Translations under genes and position numbers: made by a program | Shown here: piece by piece, positions 36,227-46,281 of the stretch | Layout: every line of letters begins with the position of its first letter | Numbering within the stretch: the stretch's first letter is position 1 | From: Parabacteroides massiliensis | GTDB lineage: Bacteria; Bacteroidota; Bacteroidia; Bacteroidales; Tannerellaceae | Length of the DNA stretch: 64,000 nucleotides | Reading direction: 5' to 3' | Assembly: GCF_900155425.1 (NCBI RefSeq) | Contig: NZ_LT700192.1 | Span: forward strand, 124,001-188,000 | The notes under the pieces: generated by a model | What the model saw: only the letters and a program-made list of their open reading frames with translations | Told to the model about the DNA's origin: nothing | The model's database searches: none

Positions 36227-39226
36227 ATGAAACAATTATTATTTACACTCTTCAGCCTGTTTGCTTTTACCGGCTTACAGGCACAGGATGTACCCACAGA
36301 CGCTCTTTATGGGGTGGGTACATGGAATGCCGATTCGTTGGGAAACCATCGGGTTGTCGTCGCTGTTGATAAACCGGCCGATGCCGTATTGGCTACGATC
36401 GAATGGCGGCGCCGTGATCTGGATCCGGAAGCGAAGAATCTGATTGTTGTAGATGCTGCAACGGGTGAACGTGTCACGAATGTATGTCGTTTCGCTATCG
36501 ACCGTGAACGGGGAGAGGTCGTTTTCCAACCTCAGACTGTCCCCGGAGAATATTATATCTATTATCTGAAGAATGTAATGAGCGGTAGTCCTTATTATCC
36601 GACCGTCAATTACCCTGCTTTTGAAAATACGGCTTCGGCTGACTGGATAAAGAAAAATAAACTGTCCGGAAAGAAAGCTCCCGCTCTTCCGGCCGCTAAA
36701 GTCGTACAGTTCCAGGCAATCAATGAGATGAACAGTTTCTATCCGATGGAGGTGATCGCGACATCGAAAGAGACAGCGCAATTATTGAAAGAACGTCCCG
36801 GAGAGAAATATATTCTCTTTACGGAAGACCGCAAATACCCCATCCGTATGACAACGGATATTCCTTATAAATGGATTGCCGACAACCGGCATGATTTCTT
36901 TGACGGACAAGCCGATAAGGGAGAATATTATGTTTTCCAGTTCGGTGTCTGGGCCGCTCGTTCGAATGTAGAGAAGCTGCATGTCGATTTTTCCGCCCTT
37001 ACGAATAAAGCGACCGGAGAGCAGATACCTGCTTCTTCGTTTACCTGTTTCAATACGGAGGGAACGGATGTGACTGGCACTGTTTTTGAAAAGAACTGCT
37101 CTGTGGAAAAAGGGAAAGTGCAGGCTTTGTGGATCGGAACGCAATTGCCGGAACATCTCTCTGCCGGAACCTATCAGGGAACGGTCACTGTCTCAGCTGC
37201 CAACGCCGAAAGTAAGGCCGTACAGGTTTCTTTGACTGTCTCGGAAAATGTGATAGCTAATCATGGCGATAACGAACCTTGGCGCCATTCCCGCCTGCGC
37301 TGGCTGAACTCGCAGATCGGCTTTGACGATGAAGTGATTGCTCCTTATACACCGCTGGTGATGAAGGACAAAACGATCAGTTGTCTGGGACGTGAGGTCA
37401 AACTCTCTGACTTAGGTCTGCCGGAACATATTACCAGCTATTTCAAAGAAACGATGACCGGTATCGATACGAATGGGCGTAGTGTCTTGGCTGCCCCAAT
37501 GGAGTTGGCTGCCGATGGCGGTGTGTGGGAAAACTTGAATTTTGAAATCACCAAACATAAACAAGGTGCAATAGCTTGGAAAGCTCTCAATCAGAACAGC
37601 CGTTTCCTGATGGACCTGGAAGGAGAGATGGAATCGGATGGAAATATAGAATATAAAGTGACACTGGTAGCCCGCGAAGATGCTTCCGTGGAAGATGTGG
37701 CGCTGCGGACACATTTAGCCTCCGGTGTCGGACATTATATGATGGGTTTGGGAGAAAAGGGTGGTTTCTGCCCGGATAATCTCCGTTGGAAATGGGATGT
37801 AGAGAAAAACCAGGATGCAGTTTGGGTGGGCGATGTCAATGCCGGTATCCAGATTCGTCTGTATGACAATAAGTACGAACGTCCGCTGAATACCAATTTC
37901 TATCATCAGAAACCGCTTCATATGCCGGAGTCTTGGTGTAATGCAGGAAATGGAGGTATTGATATCCGGAAAGCTGCTGACGGGACGCGTATCAACGCCT
38001 ATTCCGGTAAGCGTACGGTGAAAAAGGGAGACCGCTTGTATTACTATTTCAATTTGGCTTTGACTCCGTTCCGCCCGATCGATACGGATAAACAATGGCG
38101 TGAACGTTATTATCATAGCTATGAGTTTCTCGATGGCATACAAAAGCGTGGAGCCAATGTCATCAATATCCATCATGCCAATGCTATCAATCCGTTTATC
38201 AACTACCCGTTCCTGCGGACGAAGGAGATGAAGGCTTATATTGATGGAGCTCATGCCCGCAACATGAAGGTGAAGATTTACAACACCGTTCGCGAACTGT
38301 CTAACAGTTGCGTGGAAATGTTCGCTTTGCGTAGCTTGGGTAATGAGATATTCTCGGAAGGTCCCGGTGGCGGCTTCTCCTGGCTGCAAGAGCATTTGGA
38401 CCAGAATTATATCGGAGCTTGGTTTGTGCCCGGATTGAAAGATGCGGCGATTGTGAACAGCGGGGTTTCCCGTTGGCATAATTATTATCTGGAAGGGCTC
38501 GACTGGTTGGTGAAGAATGTCGGTATTGATGGGCTGTATATTGACGACTTGGCTTTCGACCGGATGACAATGAAGCGTATCCGCAAGGTGATGAACCGCA
38601 CGAATCCGGGGGCGATGATTGACTTGCATTCAGCCAACCAGTATAATCCGAAAGATGGTTTTGCCAATAGCGCCAATTTGTATCTGGAACATTTCCCATA
38701 TCTCGACCGTCTGTGGTTCGGTGAATATTTCAATTATGATTTCCCGCCCGAGTTCTGGTTGATTGAAGTTTCAGGTATTCCATATGGCCTTATGGGCGAG
38801 ATGCTGGAAGGCGGAGGTAATCCGTGGCGCGGCATGCTGTATGGCATGACGGGACGAAGTCCTCGTGTGGACAACGGACCTCTGTGGAAACTGTGGGATT
38901 CTTTCGGTATGCAGAATAGTGAAATGATCGGTTATTGGGTGAAAGATAATCCGGTGAAGACAGGTAGCGAAAAGACGTTGGCGACTGTATACAGCCATAA
39001 GGGCGATAAGGCGTTGATCTCGTTGGCTACATGGGAAGATTCGGATGCCAAGGTGAAGCTTTCTGTAGACTGGGCCAAACTGGGTCTCGATCCATCAAAA
39101 GTGACATTGCATGCTCCGGCTATTGAGAATTTCCAACAAGAAGGCAACTGGAAACCCGGCGATGAGATTGTTGTCCCGAAAGGCAAAGGTTTGTTGATTA
39201 TTGTCCAGATAAACGAACTGCCATGA
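36227..39226 (+). CDS. Large secreted glycoside-hydrolase-like protein (DUF6067/GH123-related)
   Basis: A 999-residue exported protein (signal LFTLFSLFAFTGLQAQ). N-terminal beta domains (HRVVVAVDKPADAVLATIEW) carry the YYIYYLKNV motif seen in glycoside-hydrolase-domain proteins once called DUF6067. A supersandwich-like middle region leads into a TIM-barrel-like half with IDGLYIDDLAFDRMTMK and AMIDLHSANQYN, where the aspartates are catalytic candidates, and a small C-terminal beta domain (GDKALISLATWEDSDAKVKL). The specific family and substrate are uncertain. Its stop overlaps the next start by 4 nt (ATGA), a sign of coupled translation. Confidence 0.7.
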   Translation: MKQLLFTLFSLFAFTGLQAQDVPTDALYGVGTWNADSLGNHRVVVAVDKPADAVLATIEWRRRDLDPEAKNLIVVDAATGERVTNVCRFAIDRERGEVVFQPQTVPGEYYIYYLKNVMSGSPYYPTVNYPAFENTASADWIKKNKLSGKKAPALPAAKVVQFQAINEMNSFYPMEVIATSKETAQLLKERPGEKYILFTEDRKYPIRMTTDIPYKWIADNRHDFFDGQADKGEYYVFQFGVWAARSNVEKLHVDFSALTNKATGEQIPASSFTCFNTEGTDVTGTVFEKNCSVEKGKVQALWIGTQLPEHLSAGTYQGTVTVSAANAESKAVQVSLTVSENVIANHGDNEPWRHSRLRWLNSQIGFDDEVIAPYTPLVMKDKTISCLGREVKLSDLGLPEHITSYFKETMTGIDTNGRSVLAAPMELAADGGVWENLNFEITKHKQGAIAWKALNQNSRFLMDLEGEMESDGNIEYKVTLVAREDASVEDVALRTHLASGVGHYMMGLGEKGGFCPDNLRWKWDVEKNQDAVWVGDVNAGIQIRLYDNKYERPLNTNFYHQKPLHMPESWCNAGNGGIDIRKAADGTRINAYSGKRTVKKGDRLYYYFNLALTPFRPIDTDKQWRERYYHSYEFLDGIQKRGANVINIHHANAINPFINYPFLRTKEMKAYIDGAHARNMKVKIYNTVRELSNSCVEMFALRSLGNEIFSEGPGGGFSWLQEHLDQNYIGAWFVPGLKDAAIVNSGVSRWHNYYLEGLDWLVKNVGIDGLYIDDLAFDRMTMKRIRKVMNRTNPGAMIDLHSANQYNPKDGFANSANLYLEHFPYLDRLWFGEYFNYDFPPEFWLIEVSGIPYGLMGEMLEGGGNPWRGMLYGMTGRSPRVDNGPLWKLWDSFGMQNSEMIGYWVKDNPVKTGSEKTLATVYSHKGDKALISLATWEDSDAKVKLSVDWAKLGLDPSKVTLHAPAIENFQQEGNWKPGDEIVVPKGKGLLIIVQINELP

Positions 39227-42200
39227 AAAAGATTTTCATCCTTCTTTGTGCGACCTCGTTGTTGCAACCCTTGGTTGCGCAACAAGCGGTTGTGACCGAG
39301 ACAGTAGAGACGGTTAAAACCTATCCGTTTTCTGATCCTGATCCGGTGGCGGACCCTTCCGATCTGTTCTATCCCTATTTTCGTTTCGATGGCTTTTCAG
39401 CTAAAGGGATCGACCGGCAATGGAAAGTTGTCTCTCTTGAAAACGATTATATAAAATTGACTCTCTTCCCCGAAATAGGCGGAAAGATATGGGGAGCGGT
39501 AGATAAAACCACCGGCAGGGAGTTTATCTACAACAACCATGTCGTGAAGTTCCGTGATATAGCCATGCGTGGTCCCTGGACATCGGGTGGTATAGAGTTT
39601 AACTTCGGCATTATCGGCCATGCGCCGACATCCAGTACGCCGGTCGACTACGTGACCCGGCAGAAACCGGACGGAAGCGTGAGTTGTTATGTCTCTTCCT
39701 ATGAACTGGTTACCCGGACGCTGTGGACTGTAGAGGTGAATCTGCCCAAAGATAAGGCTTACTTTACGACGACAACGACCTGGCATAACAGTTCTTCCAT
39801 CGACCAGCCTTACTACCAATGGATGAATGCCGGTTATCCGGCAGCCGGAAATGCTGAGTTTTGCTATCCGGGAACCAACTATATCGGACATGGCGGAGAA
39901 CTCCATTCTTTCCCGTTGGATGAACAGGGGCGCGACATCTCTTGGTATGAAAAGAATGACTTTGGTAATTCTAAATCTTACCATATCGTAGGAAAGTATA
40001 ACGATTTCTATGGCGCTTACTGGCATGATAAAGATTTCGGTTCTATCCATCATGCAGATTATGACGAAAAACTGGGGATGAAGATATTCCTGTGGGGACT
40101 TTCCCGCGAGGGTGGCATTTGGGAAGACCTGCTGACGGATACTGACGGCCAGTATATCGAACTGCAATCGGGACGTATGTACAACCAACCGGCTTCCAAC
40201 AGCGCTTTTACTCCTTATAAACATACGGCATTCGGGCCGCAAGCAACCGATCAATGGACTGAGTACTGGTTTCCGGTAAAAGGAATAAAAGGCGTTTCAA
40301 AGGCGAGCCGTATCGGAGCGCTTAATGTGTTGAGGGAAGATGGCTTTTTAAAACTGTATTTTTCTCCTTTGCAGAAATTGTCTACGACATTAAAACTATA
40401 TGAAGGAGGAAAGGAAGTACATTCCGTCCCATTGAATTGCGATGTCTTGGAAACATGGAAAGATTCTATCCCGTTAAACAAAGCCGTTGCAGCCGGTAAA
40501 TTGAAAATTGTGATAGGAGAGGATTTGTTGGTCTATTCGGAAGTCCCTTCGGATAACATCACCAGTCGCCCGAAACAACTGCCTGCTGATTTTGATTGGA
40601 ACTCGGCATATGGTCTTTATACGCAAGGAGAACAATGGATGAATCAAAAAATACTTGACAAGGCAGAGAAGTTTTTATTGGCCTCTCTCGAAAAAGATCC
40701 TTATTTCGTGCCGGCACTGACTAAATTGGCCTCTTTGTATTATCGCCAGGGACGCTATGATGAAGCGCTTGCCCGTTGTAAAACGGCGTTAAGCATCAAC
40801 ACGTACGAAGGAAATGTCAACTATTTGTATGGGTTGTGCAACAAGGCCTTAGGGAATTATACGGATGCCAAAGACGGCTTTTCGATTGCTTCCTATTCAT
40901 TGGAAGTACGTAGCGCTGCATACGAAAAATTAGCCGAGATGTTCCTGCTCGAAAAGAACTGGGCAAAGGCTGAACATTATGCATTGAGGAGTAAAGAGTT
41001 CAACCGGATGAATCTGAGTGCCGACCATGTTTTAATGGTAGTCTATCGTAAGACAGGCCGGTTGAAAGAAGCCAAAGCGCTTATCAATCCGTTGTTGGAA
41101 GACCTTCCCTTGTATCATGCGGCGCGTTTTGAACAGCTCTACCAGGGTGAAGGTTCGGGACATCCTATCGATGATCTTCAATCTTTGATTCGCAACGAGC
41201 TGCCTTTTGAAACTTATATGGAACTGGCTGAATGGTATGAATCGGTCGGTTGCACGGAAGAGGCGCTGTCTCTTCTGTCATGTGCGGGAGACTATCCGAT
41301 AGCCCTTTATAAGCAGGCTTATCTATTACATCAGACTGGCAACGAGGATGAAAGCCGCAGGATGTTGCAACGAGCCGAAACTCTTTCTCCGGCGATGGTC
41401 TTTCCTTTCCGTCCTTCTTCTTTGAATGCGCTGGCATGGGCGAAGACGGTGCAACCGGACTGGAAGATCGATTATTATGAAGCCTTGATCCGATGGGCAA
41501 ACCAGGATAAATCAAAAGCATTGGAGTTATTGACAAATTGTGGCGAGACGGACTATGCACCGTTCTATTTAAGCCGGGCCTCTTTAAAAGAGGGCGAATC
41601 CCGGCTGGCTGACCTGTTAAAGGCGGAACAGATCGGGATGTCATGGCGTACAGGTTTTGCCTTGATTAATTATTATGTCGCCAATAGGCAGTGGCAGAAG
41701 GCGGCTGAGACAGGAAAGATATACATGAAGAAGTATCCGTCGAACTACTATATCGGTCTGAAATATGCGAAGGCACTATGTGAGACAGGTCAGTATCGTC
41801 CCTGTGTCTCTTTGTTAAGCCAGATGCAGGTCCTTCCGAATGAAGGTTCGTATGCGGGACGTGCGGTTTACCGCGAGGCTAATTTGTATCAGGCAATGGA
41901 ACAGTTGAGCCACAAGAACTATAAGCAGGTAATGAAAAGCGTGGAGGCCTCTAAGGAGTGGCCGGAGAACTTAGGGGTTGGAAAACCTTATGACAATATG
42001 ATCGATAGTCGTTTGGAAGATTATCTGGAAGCGAAAGCAGCAGCCGGGCTGGGAGATAGTCGGAAAGCATCCGCTTTGTTATCGGCTGTGGCCGGATATA
42101 AAACATCCCGTTCTCATTTCGGTTCCGGTAATTTGTTGAATGCATTGGCTCTGCGTGAGTCCGGGAAGGTACAGGAAGCGGATCGTATGGTTGCCGCTTG

Positions 42201-42375
42201 GAGTACAGATTTCCCTGAAAATCGTGTGGCACAATGGTGTACGGCTATCTATAGGGGAGAAAAAGAAAAGGCTGCAGGACTGCTTCAGTCGCGGAATGAT
42301 CCGGCAGATACGACGCCTTGGGAGACTTCTTTCCGTGATTCTAATTTCGGTTTGATCGTTCGTTTGTTTCAATAG
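39223..42375 (+). CDS. DUF5107 and tetratricopeptide-repeat protein
   Basis: A 1050-residue exported protein (signal IFILLCATSLLQPLVAQ). Residues about 35-330 form a DUF5107 beta-supersandwich like aldose-mutarotase-type folds (YIKLTLFPEIGGKIWGAVDK, IEFNFGIIGHAPT, WMNAGYPAAGNAEFCYPG). From about 460 onward come TPRs (AEKFLLASLEKDPYFVPALT, RYDEALARCKTALSI, KNWAKAEHYALRSKEFNR) to the C-terminus. DUF5107 proteins recur beside glycoside hydrolases; a carbohydrate-binding or hydrolytic role is suspected, not shown. Start codon overlaps the stop of the preceding gene. Confidence 0.8.
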   Translation: MKKIFILLCATSLLQPLVAQQAVVTETVETVKTYPFSDPDPVADPSDLFYPYFRFDGFSAKGIDRQWKVVSLENDYIKLTLFPEIGGKIWGAVDKTTGREFIYNNHVVKFRDIAMRGPWTSGGIEFNFGIIGHAPTSSTPVDYVTRQKPDGSVSCYVSSYELVTRTLWTVEVNLPKDKAYFTTTTTWHNSSSIDQPYYQWMNAGYPAAGNAEFCYPGTNYIGHGGELHSFPLDEQGRDISWYEKNDFGNSKSYHIVGKYNDFYGAYWHDKDFGSIHHADYDEKLGMKIFLWGLSREGGIWEDLLTDTDGQYIELQSGRMYNQPASNSAFTPYKHTAFGPQATDQWTEYWFPVKGIKGVSKASRIGALNVLREDGFLKLYFSPLQKLSTTLKLYEGGKEVHSVPLNCDVLETWKDSIPLNKAVAAGKLKIVIGEDLLVYSEVPSDNITSRPKQLPADFDWNSAYGLYTQGEQWMNQKILDKAEKFLLASLEKDPYFVPALTKLASLYYRQGRYDEALARCKTALSINTYEGNVNYLYGLCNKALGNYTDAKDGFSIASYSLEVRSAAYEKLAEMFLLEKNWAKAEHYALRSKEFNRMNLSADHVLMVVYRKTGRLKEAKALINPLLEDLPLYHAARFEQLYQGEGSGHPIDDLQSLIRNELPFETYMELAEWYESVGCTEEALSLLSCAGDYPIALYKQAYLLHQTGNEDESRRMLQRAETLSPAMVFPFRPSSLNALAWAKTVQPDWKIDYYEALIRWANQDKSKALELLTNCGETDYAPFYLSRASLKEGESRLADLLKAEQIGMSWRTGFALINYYVANRQWQKAAETGKIYMKKYPSNYYIGLKYAKALCETGQYRPCVSLLSQMQVLPNEGSYAGRAVYREANLYQAMEQLSHKNYKQVMKSVEASKEWPENLGVGKPYDNMIDSRLEDYLEAKAAAGLGDSRKASALLSAVAGYKTSRSHFGSGNLLNALALRESGKVQEADRMVAAWSTDFPENRVAQWCTAIYRGEKEKAAGLLQSRNDPADTTPWETSFRDSNFGLIVRLFQ

Positions 42376-42432
42376 AAGGTGTCATCTGTGGTCGTTAATA
42401 ACATTTGACGTGCCTTCATAAAAAGATTTGTT

Positions 42433-43641
42433 ATGAATAAACTTATTAATAGTCTGTTGATTTTTTTGTTTGTGATGCCGGTGATAGGGCAGGCTCAGAT
42501 AACTACCAATCGTAAAGACGGGCGTTTCCTGAGTTCCAGAGGTTCTGTTCAATACATGTTGGAGCAAGTAAAGCCGGCTTATGCCTTTGATCCGTCATTT
42601 ACACCTGCCGAGTTTAAGGAGTGGCAATCCAACCTGCGTACAGCAATGAAAGAGTTGATGCATTTTCCTGAACAATCGGATGTACCGGCTCCGGTTTGTG
42701 TCAAAACGGTTCAGCGGGATGGCTATCGGGTTGAGAAATGGGAATCCTATCCGTTGCCGGGCAGTGTCGTCCCTTATCTGGTGTTGATCCCGGATGGTGT
42801 CGATGCCGCCCATAAAGCACCCGGCGTGCTTTGTATACCCGGATTTGGGGGAAGTAAAGAGGGACTGGCCGGTGAAACAGAAGGAGATTATGAGTTGACC
42901 TCGCAGCCTGTCGAACCAGTGAAGAAAGGGGCTATGGCATTGCATTATGTGAAGAAAGGATTGGTGGCGGTTGCGGTGGATAACACCTCCTGTGCCGAAC
43001 TTTCGGACAATGGTTATTTCGACTATTTGAATACATCCCGTATCTTGCTCGAAATGGGATGGAGTTATTTGGGACTGACCGCTTATCAGGATTGGATTGT
43101 CTTGAACTGGATGAAAGGACAGGATTTTGTGAATAAAGAGCGGATCATCGTCAGCGGTTTCTCTTTAGGGACCGAACCGTTAATGGTGTTAGGCGCTTTG
43201 GATCCGTCCATATATGCATTTGTCTACAATGATTTCTTGTGCCGTACGCTTGAAAGAATTTTGGTAATGACAGAACCTGATTCGAAAGGGGCACGTCCTT
43301 TCCCGAACTCTATCGAGCATTTGATACCGGGCTTTTTGACGCAATTCGATTTCCCCGATCTGGTTGCTGCTTTGGCTCCCCGTCCCGTTATTTGTACGGA
43401 AGGCGGTCTTGACCGCGATTTCGACTTGATCGGCAAAGCCTATCGGATAGCCGGTAAACCGGAGAACTTCACGTTCTATCATTATAAGAAGTTTGCCGAT
43501 CCTAAAGACCGGAAACAAATAGAGAAAGTTCCGGAGGGTATCAACCGGGATGTGTTTTTCGAAATAGTCAATGTCGATCCGAAGAATCATTATTTTAAAG
43601 GAGAATGGGTGCTGCCGTGGATCGACAAGGTGCTGAAATAG
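42433..43641 (+). CDS. Secreted alpha/beta hydrolase, probable esterase
   Basis: A 402-residue exported hydrolase (signal SLLIFLFVMPVIGQAQ). It resembles the acetyl-xylan-esterase-like/Abhydrolase_7 group. Nucleophile Ser244 lies in IVSGFSLGTEP, the oxyanion region is GVLCIPGFGGSKEG, the acid is probably the Asp in EGGLDRDFD, and the histidine is probably in FYHYKKFAD. It would remove ester groups such as acetyl or methyl from a glycan. It follows the DUF5107 gene by 57 nt in the same direction. Confidence 0.75.
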   Translation: MNKLINSLLIFLFVMPVIGQAQITTNRKDGRFLSSRGSVQYMLEQVKPAYAFDPSFTPAEFKEWQSNLRTAMKELMHFPEQSDVPAPVCVKTVQRDGYRVEKWESYPLPGSVVPYLVLIPDGVDAAHKAPGVLCIPGFGGSKEGLAGETEGDYELTSQPVEPVKKGAMALHYVKKGLVAVAVDNTSCAELSDNGYFDYLNTSRILLEMGWSYLGLTAYQDWIVLNWMKGQDFVNKERIIVSGFSLGTEPLMVLGALDPSIYAFVYNDFLCRTLERILVMTEPDSKGARPFPNSIEHLIPGFLTQFDFPDLVAALAPRPVICTEGGLDRDFDLIGKAYRIAGKPENFTFYHYKKFADPKDRKQIEKVPEGINRDVFFEIVNVDPKNHYFKGEWVLPWIDKVLK

Positions 43642-43651
43642 ATTCATCGAT

Positions 43652-44953
43652 ATGAAGAGAGTGGTCTGTTGGGTGTTTCTGGTGGCCTTGTGGCTCGGAA
43701 ATAGCATGTTTGGCTATGGTCTTGAAGGTGCAGGAAAAGAGTATGTCAAGATCGTTTGCCGGGGCGATGCGTGGTCTTTGTCGGTTGCCGGCAATCCCCT
43801 TTATATAAAAGGAGTGGGCGGTGCGAATCGGTTGGAGGTCGCGAGTGCTTGCGGTGCAAATGCTTTCAGGACTTGGGGAGGTGACGTGGAGTCGATTCGC
43901 CGGTCATTGGAAAAGGCCGGGGCCGCTCATATGTATCTGATGCAAGGCATCGCATTGCCGAAAGATCCGGATCGCTATGTCGATAATGATTTTAAAAGGA
44001 AAAAGTTAGAAGAAGTCCGTTTGTTGGCAGAGACGTTCAAGGATGATCCGGCTTTGTTTGCCTGGGGAATTGGCAATGAAATCGATTTGGACAAGGCGAA
44101 TATACCGGAATCCTGGTCTTTTGTGGAGGAATTGGCGAAAGAAATAAAGAAAGTGGATCACAACCACTTGGTCGCTACTGTTATTTCACATAAGCCGAAG
44201 GCTTTGGAATTGATCGCCCGCTATGCTCCGTCTTTGGACTTTGTCGGGATAAACAGCTATGGCAACATCTTTGAGGTGGGGAAACTTTTCGAAGATTCTC
44301 CCTATCGTGGCCCTTTCATCATCACGGAATGGGGACCGACAGGCTGGTGGGAAACCCGGAAAACAGAATGGGGCGCACCGATCGAACAGACCAGTGAAGA
44401 GAAGCGGATCGTTTATGAAACACGCTATAAAAAAGCCATCGGTGGTAACCCTCGTTGCTTGGGATCTTTTGTGTTTCTTTGGGGGCAGAAGGAGGAACGT
44501 ACCCCGACGTGGTTCAGTATGTTTGTGGAAAACAAGGTCGAAGGTTTACCGTTGAACGGAGAAAAAACGCCCATGGTGGAAGCGATGGAACGTGTCTGGA
44601 CCGGAACAGAGCCGGAGCAGACGGCTCCGGTTGTCGGACAATTGACGATTAACGGCATTTCGTTTGGACCGAAAGTGAAAAGCAACACCGGCTTTGATGT
44701 GGAAGTGATTGCCGCCGACAAGGAAGGAGATCGGCTTACATACGTCTGGGAAGTATTGAAAGAAGCGACAGTCACGGCAACAGGTGGCGCCTATGAACCA
44801 CGCCCGGATCGCGTTGGGAAGGTAAGGACTACGGAGACCGGCAATGTCCGGATTTCTATCGATACCCCCGGATATTATCGCCTGTATGTTTATGTACTCG
44901 ATCATACGGGATATGTTTCCACAGCAAACATACCTTTTGCTGTCATCGAATGA
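43652..44953 (+). CDS. Clan GH-A glycoside hydrolase-like protein (GH2/GH5-like barrel)
   Basis: A 433-residue exported protein (signal VVCWVFLVALWLGNSMFG). The TIM barrel has the clan GH-A pair: acid/base Glu143 in WGIGNEIDLD and nucleophile Glu226 in FIITEWGPTG, with GANAFRTWGG at an early strand as in GH2 barrels. A C-terminal Ig-like module follows (KEGDRLTYVWEVLKEAT). It lacks the sugar-binding and sandwich domains of full GH2 enzymes. Retaining beta-glycosidase activity is likely; substrate unknown. Starts 10 nt after the esterase gene and is the last gene of locus A. Confidence 0.78.
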   Translation: MKRVVCWVFLVALWLGNSMFGYGLEGAGKEYVKIVCRGDAWSLSVAGNPLYIKGVGGANRLEVASACGANAFRTWGGDVESIRRSLEKAGAAHMYLMQGIALPKDPDRYVDNDFKRKKLEEVRLLAETFKDDPALFAWGIGNEIDLDKANIPESWSFVEELAKEIKKVDHNHLVATVISHKPKALELIARYAPSLDFVGINSYGNIFEVGKLFEDSPYRGPFIITEWGPTGWWETRKTEWGAPIEQTSEEKRIVYETRYKKAIGGNPRCLGSFVFLWGQKEERTPTWFSMFVENKVEGLPLNGEKTPMVEAMERVWTGTEPEQTAPVVGQLTINGISFGPKVKSNTGFDVEVIAADKEGDRLTYVWEVLKEATVTATGGAYEPRPDRVGKVRTTETGNVRISIDTPGYYRLYVYVLDHTGYVSTANIPFAVIE

Positions 44954-44973
44954 TTTTTTAGCGTTGCGGAATT

Positions 44974-45038
44974 ATCGTCTCTTTCATGCTTTTTTATGCT
45001 ATTGTTTGATAAATTTGCAAACAAAACAAAGAGACGAT
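44974..45038 (+). promoter_or_regulatory. sbcD promoter framed by an 11-bp inverted repeat
   Basis: ATCGTCTCTTT (44974-44984) and its exact complement AAAGAGACGAT (45028-45038) frame 43 bp containing the -7 element TAAATTTG (45010-45017). The right arm includes the first two bases of the sbcD ATG, so a repressor bound there, or an RNA element, could affect both transcription and translation. Confidence 0.5.
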
Positions 45039-46281
45039 GTCATTGAAAATAATACATACTGCCGACTGGCACCTGGGGCAAACCTTTTTCGGTTATGACC
45101 GTGATGAGGAGCATGAGGCATTTCTTGCGTGGCTGACCGATACCTTGACGCAGCGACAGACCGATGTCTTGCTGATTGCGGGAGATGTCTTCGATGTAGC
45201 CAATCCGTCGGCAGCCGCCCAACGCCGTTTCTACCGGTTTTTGCGGGAAGCGAACCGGCGTAACCCGCATTTGCAGATTGTGATTGTCGCTGGCAATCAT
45301 GATTCGGCTGCCCGTCTGGAGGCGCCGATACCTCTGTTGGAAGAACTGAACACGTCGATTGTCGGGGTTGTTCCGCGAACGGACTTGTGCAAGATTGATT
45401 TCGATTCGCTTTTGATTCCTTTATATAATAAGGAAGGAAAACGGGAAGCGCTCTGTCTGGCTGTCCCCTATCTCCGTCAGGGTGATTATCCCGCAGCTAA
45501 AGAAGGAAAAGATTCGTATGTGGAGGGCGTTACCCGGATGTATCACCAACTGTACGATTATGCCGACAGCCTAAGACGACCGGGCGAGGCGCTTCTTGCA
45601 ATGGGACATCTGCATGCGACCGGAGCCGAACTGTCGGAAGACGACCGGAGCGAACGGACCATTATGGGGGGGCTTGAATCTGTGTCGGCCGATACTTTTA
45701 AAGAGGGATTGGCTTATACGGCTCTCGGTCATATCCACAAAGCGCAGCGGGTTGGAGGACGTGAACATGTACGCTATGCCGGTAGTCCGCTTCCGATGTC
45801 TTTCTCCGAACAGCATTACCGGCATCAGGTCGTTGCCTTTACCCTCGAAAACGGATGCCTGTCGGAGCTCGAAGCAGTGCCCGTCCCACTCAGAACCGCC
45901 TTGCAACGGGTCCCGGCAGAACCGGCATCGCCAGCCGAAGTCCTTTTACAGCTTTCCGCTCTGCCGTTGGCGGAAGAGGAGGCTGACCGCAGCCTGTGGC
46001 CTTATCTGGAAGTACAGGTGCTCCTGACGGAACCTGATCCGGGTTTCCGGCATCGGGTGGAGGAGGCGCTGGCGGATAAGGCCGTACGCCTGACTTCCAT
46101 CATCCCTTCTTATCCTAAAAAAGAGGGAGAGGAAGAATCTCGTCCTTTGTCTTATACGGATTTGCAGAAGATAGATCCGCTGGATATGCTCCGGCATACC
46201 TTTACGAACCGTTTCGGGGGAGATTTACCGGAAGAGTTGGAGAAGATGTTTAACGATGTAATGCGAGAGGTTTCCCTATGA
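45037..46281 (+). CDS. sbcD: Exonuclease SbcCD, subunit D
   Basis: Mre11-type nuclease subunit of SbcCD, which opens DNA hairpins and trims protein-blocked ends. Phosphoesterase motifs are intact: HTADWHLGQ, LIAGDVFDVANP, VAGNHDS, LAMGHLHATGA and ALGHIHKAQ. The C-terminal DNA-binding cap follows. 414 residues is normal. It overlaps sbcC by 4 nt (ATGA), so the subunits are translationally coupled. Confidence 0.97.
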   Translation: MSLKIIHTADWHLGQTFFGYDRDEEHEAFLAWLTDTLTQRQTDVLLIAGDVFDVANPSAAAQRRFYRFLREANRRNPHLQIVIVAGNHDSAARLEAPIPLLEELNTSIVGVVPRTDLCKIDFDSLLIPLYNKEGKREALCLAVPYLRQGDYPAAKEGKDSYVEGVTRMYHQLYDYADSLRRPGEALLAMGHLHATGAELSEDDRSERTIMGGLESVSADTFKEGLAYTALGHIHKAQRVGGREHVRYAGSPLPMSFSEQHYRHQVVAFTLENGCLSELEAVPVPLRTALQRVPAEPASPAEVLLQLSALPLAEEEADRSLWPYLEVQVLLTEPDPGFRHRVEEALADKAVRLTSIIPSYPKKEGEEESRPLSYTDLQKIDPLDMLRHTFTNRFGGDLPEELEKMFNDVMREVSL

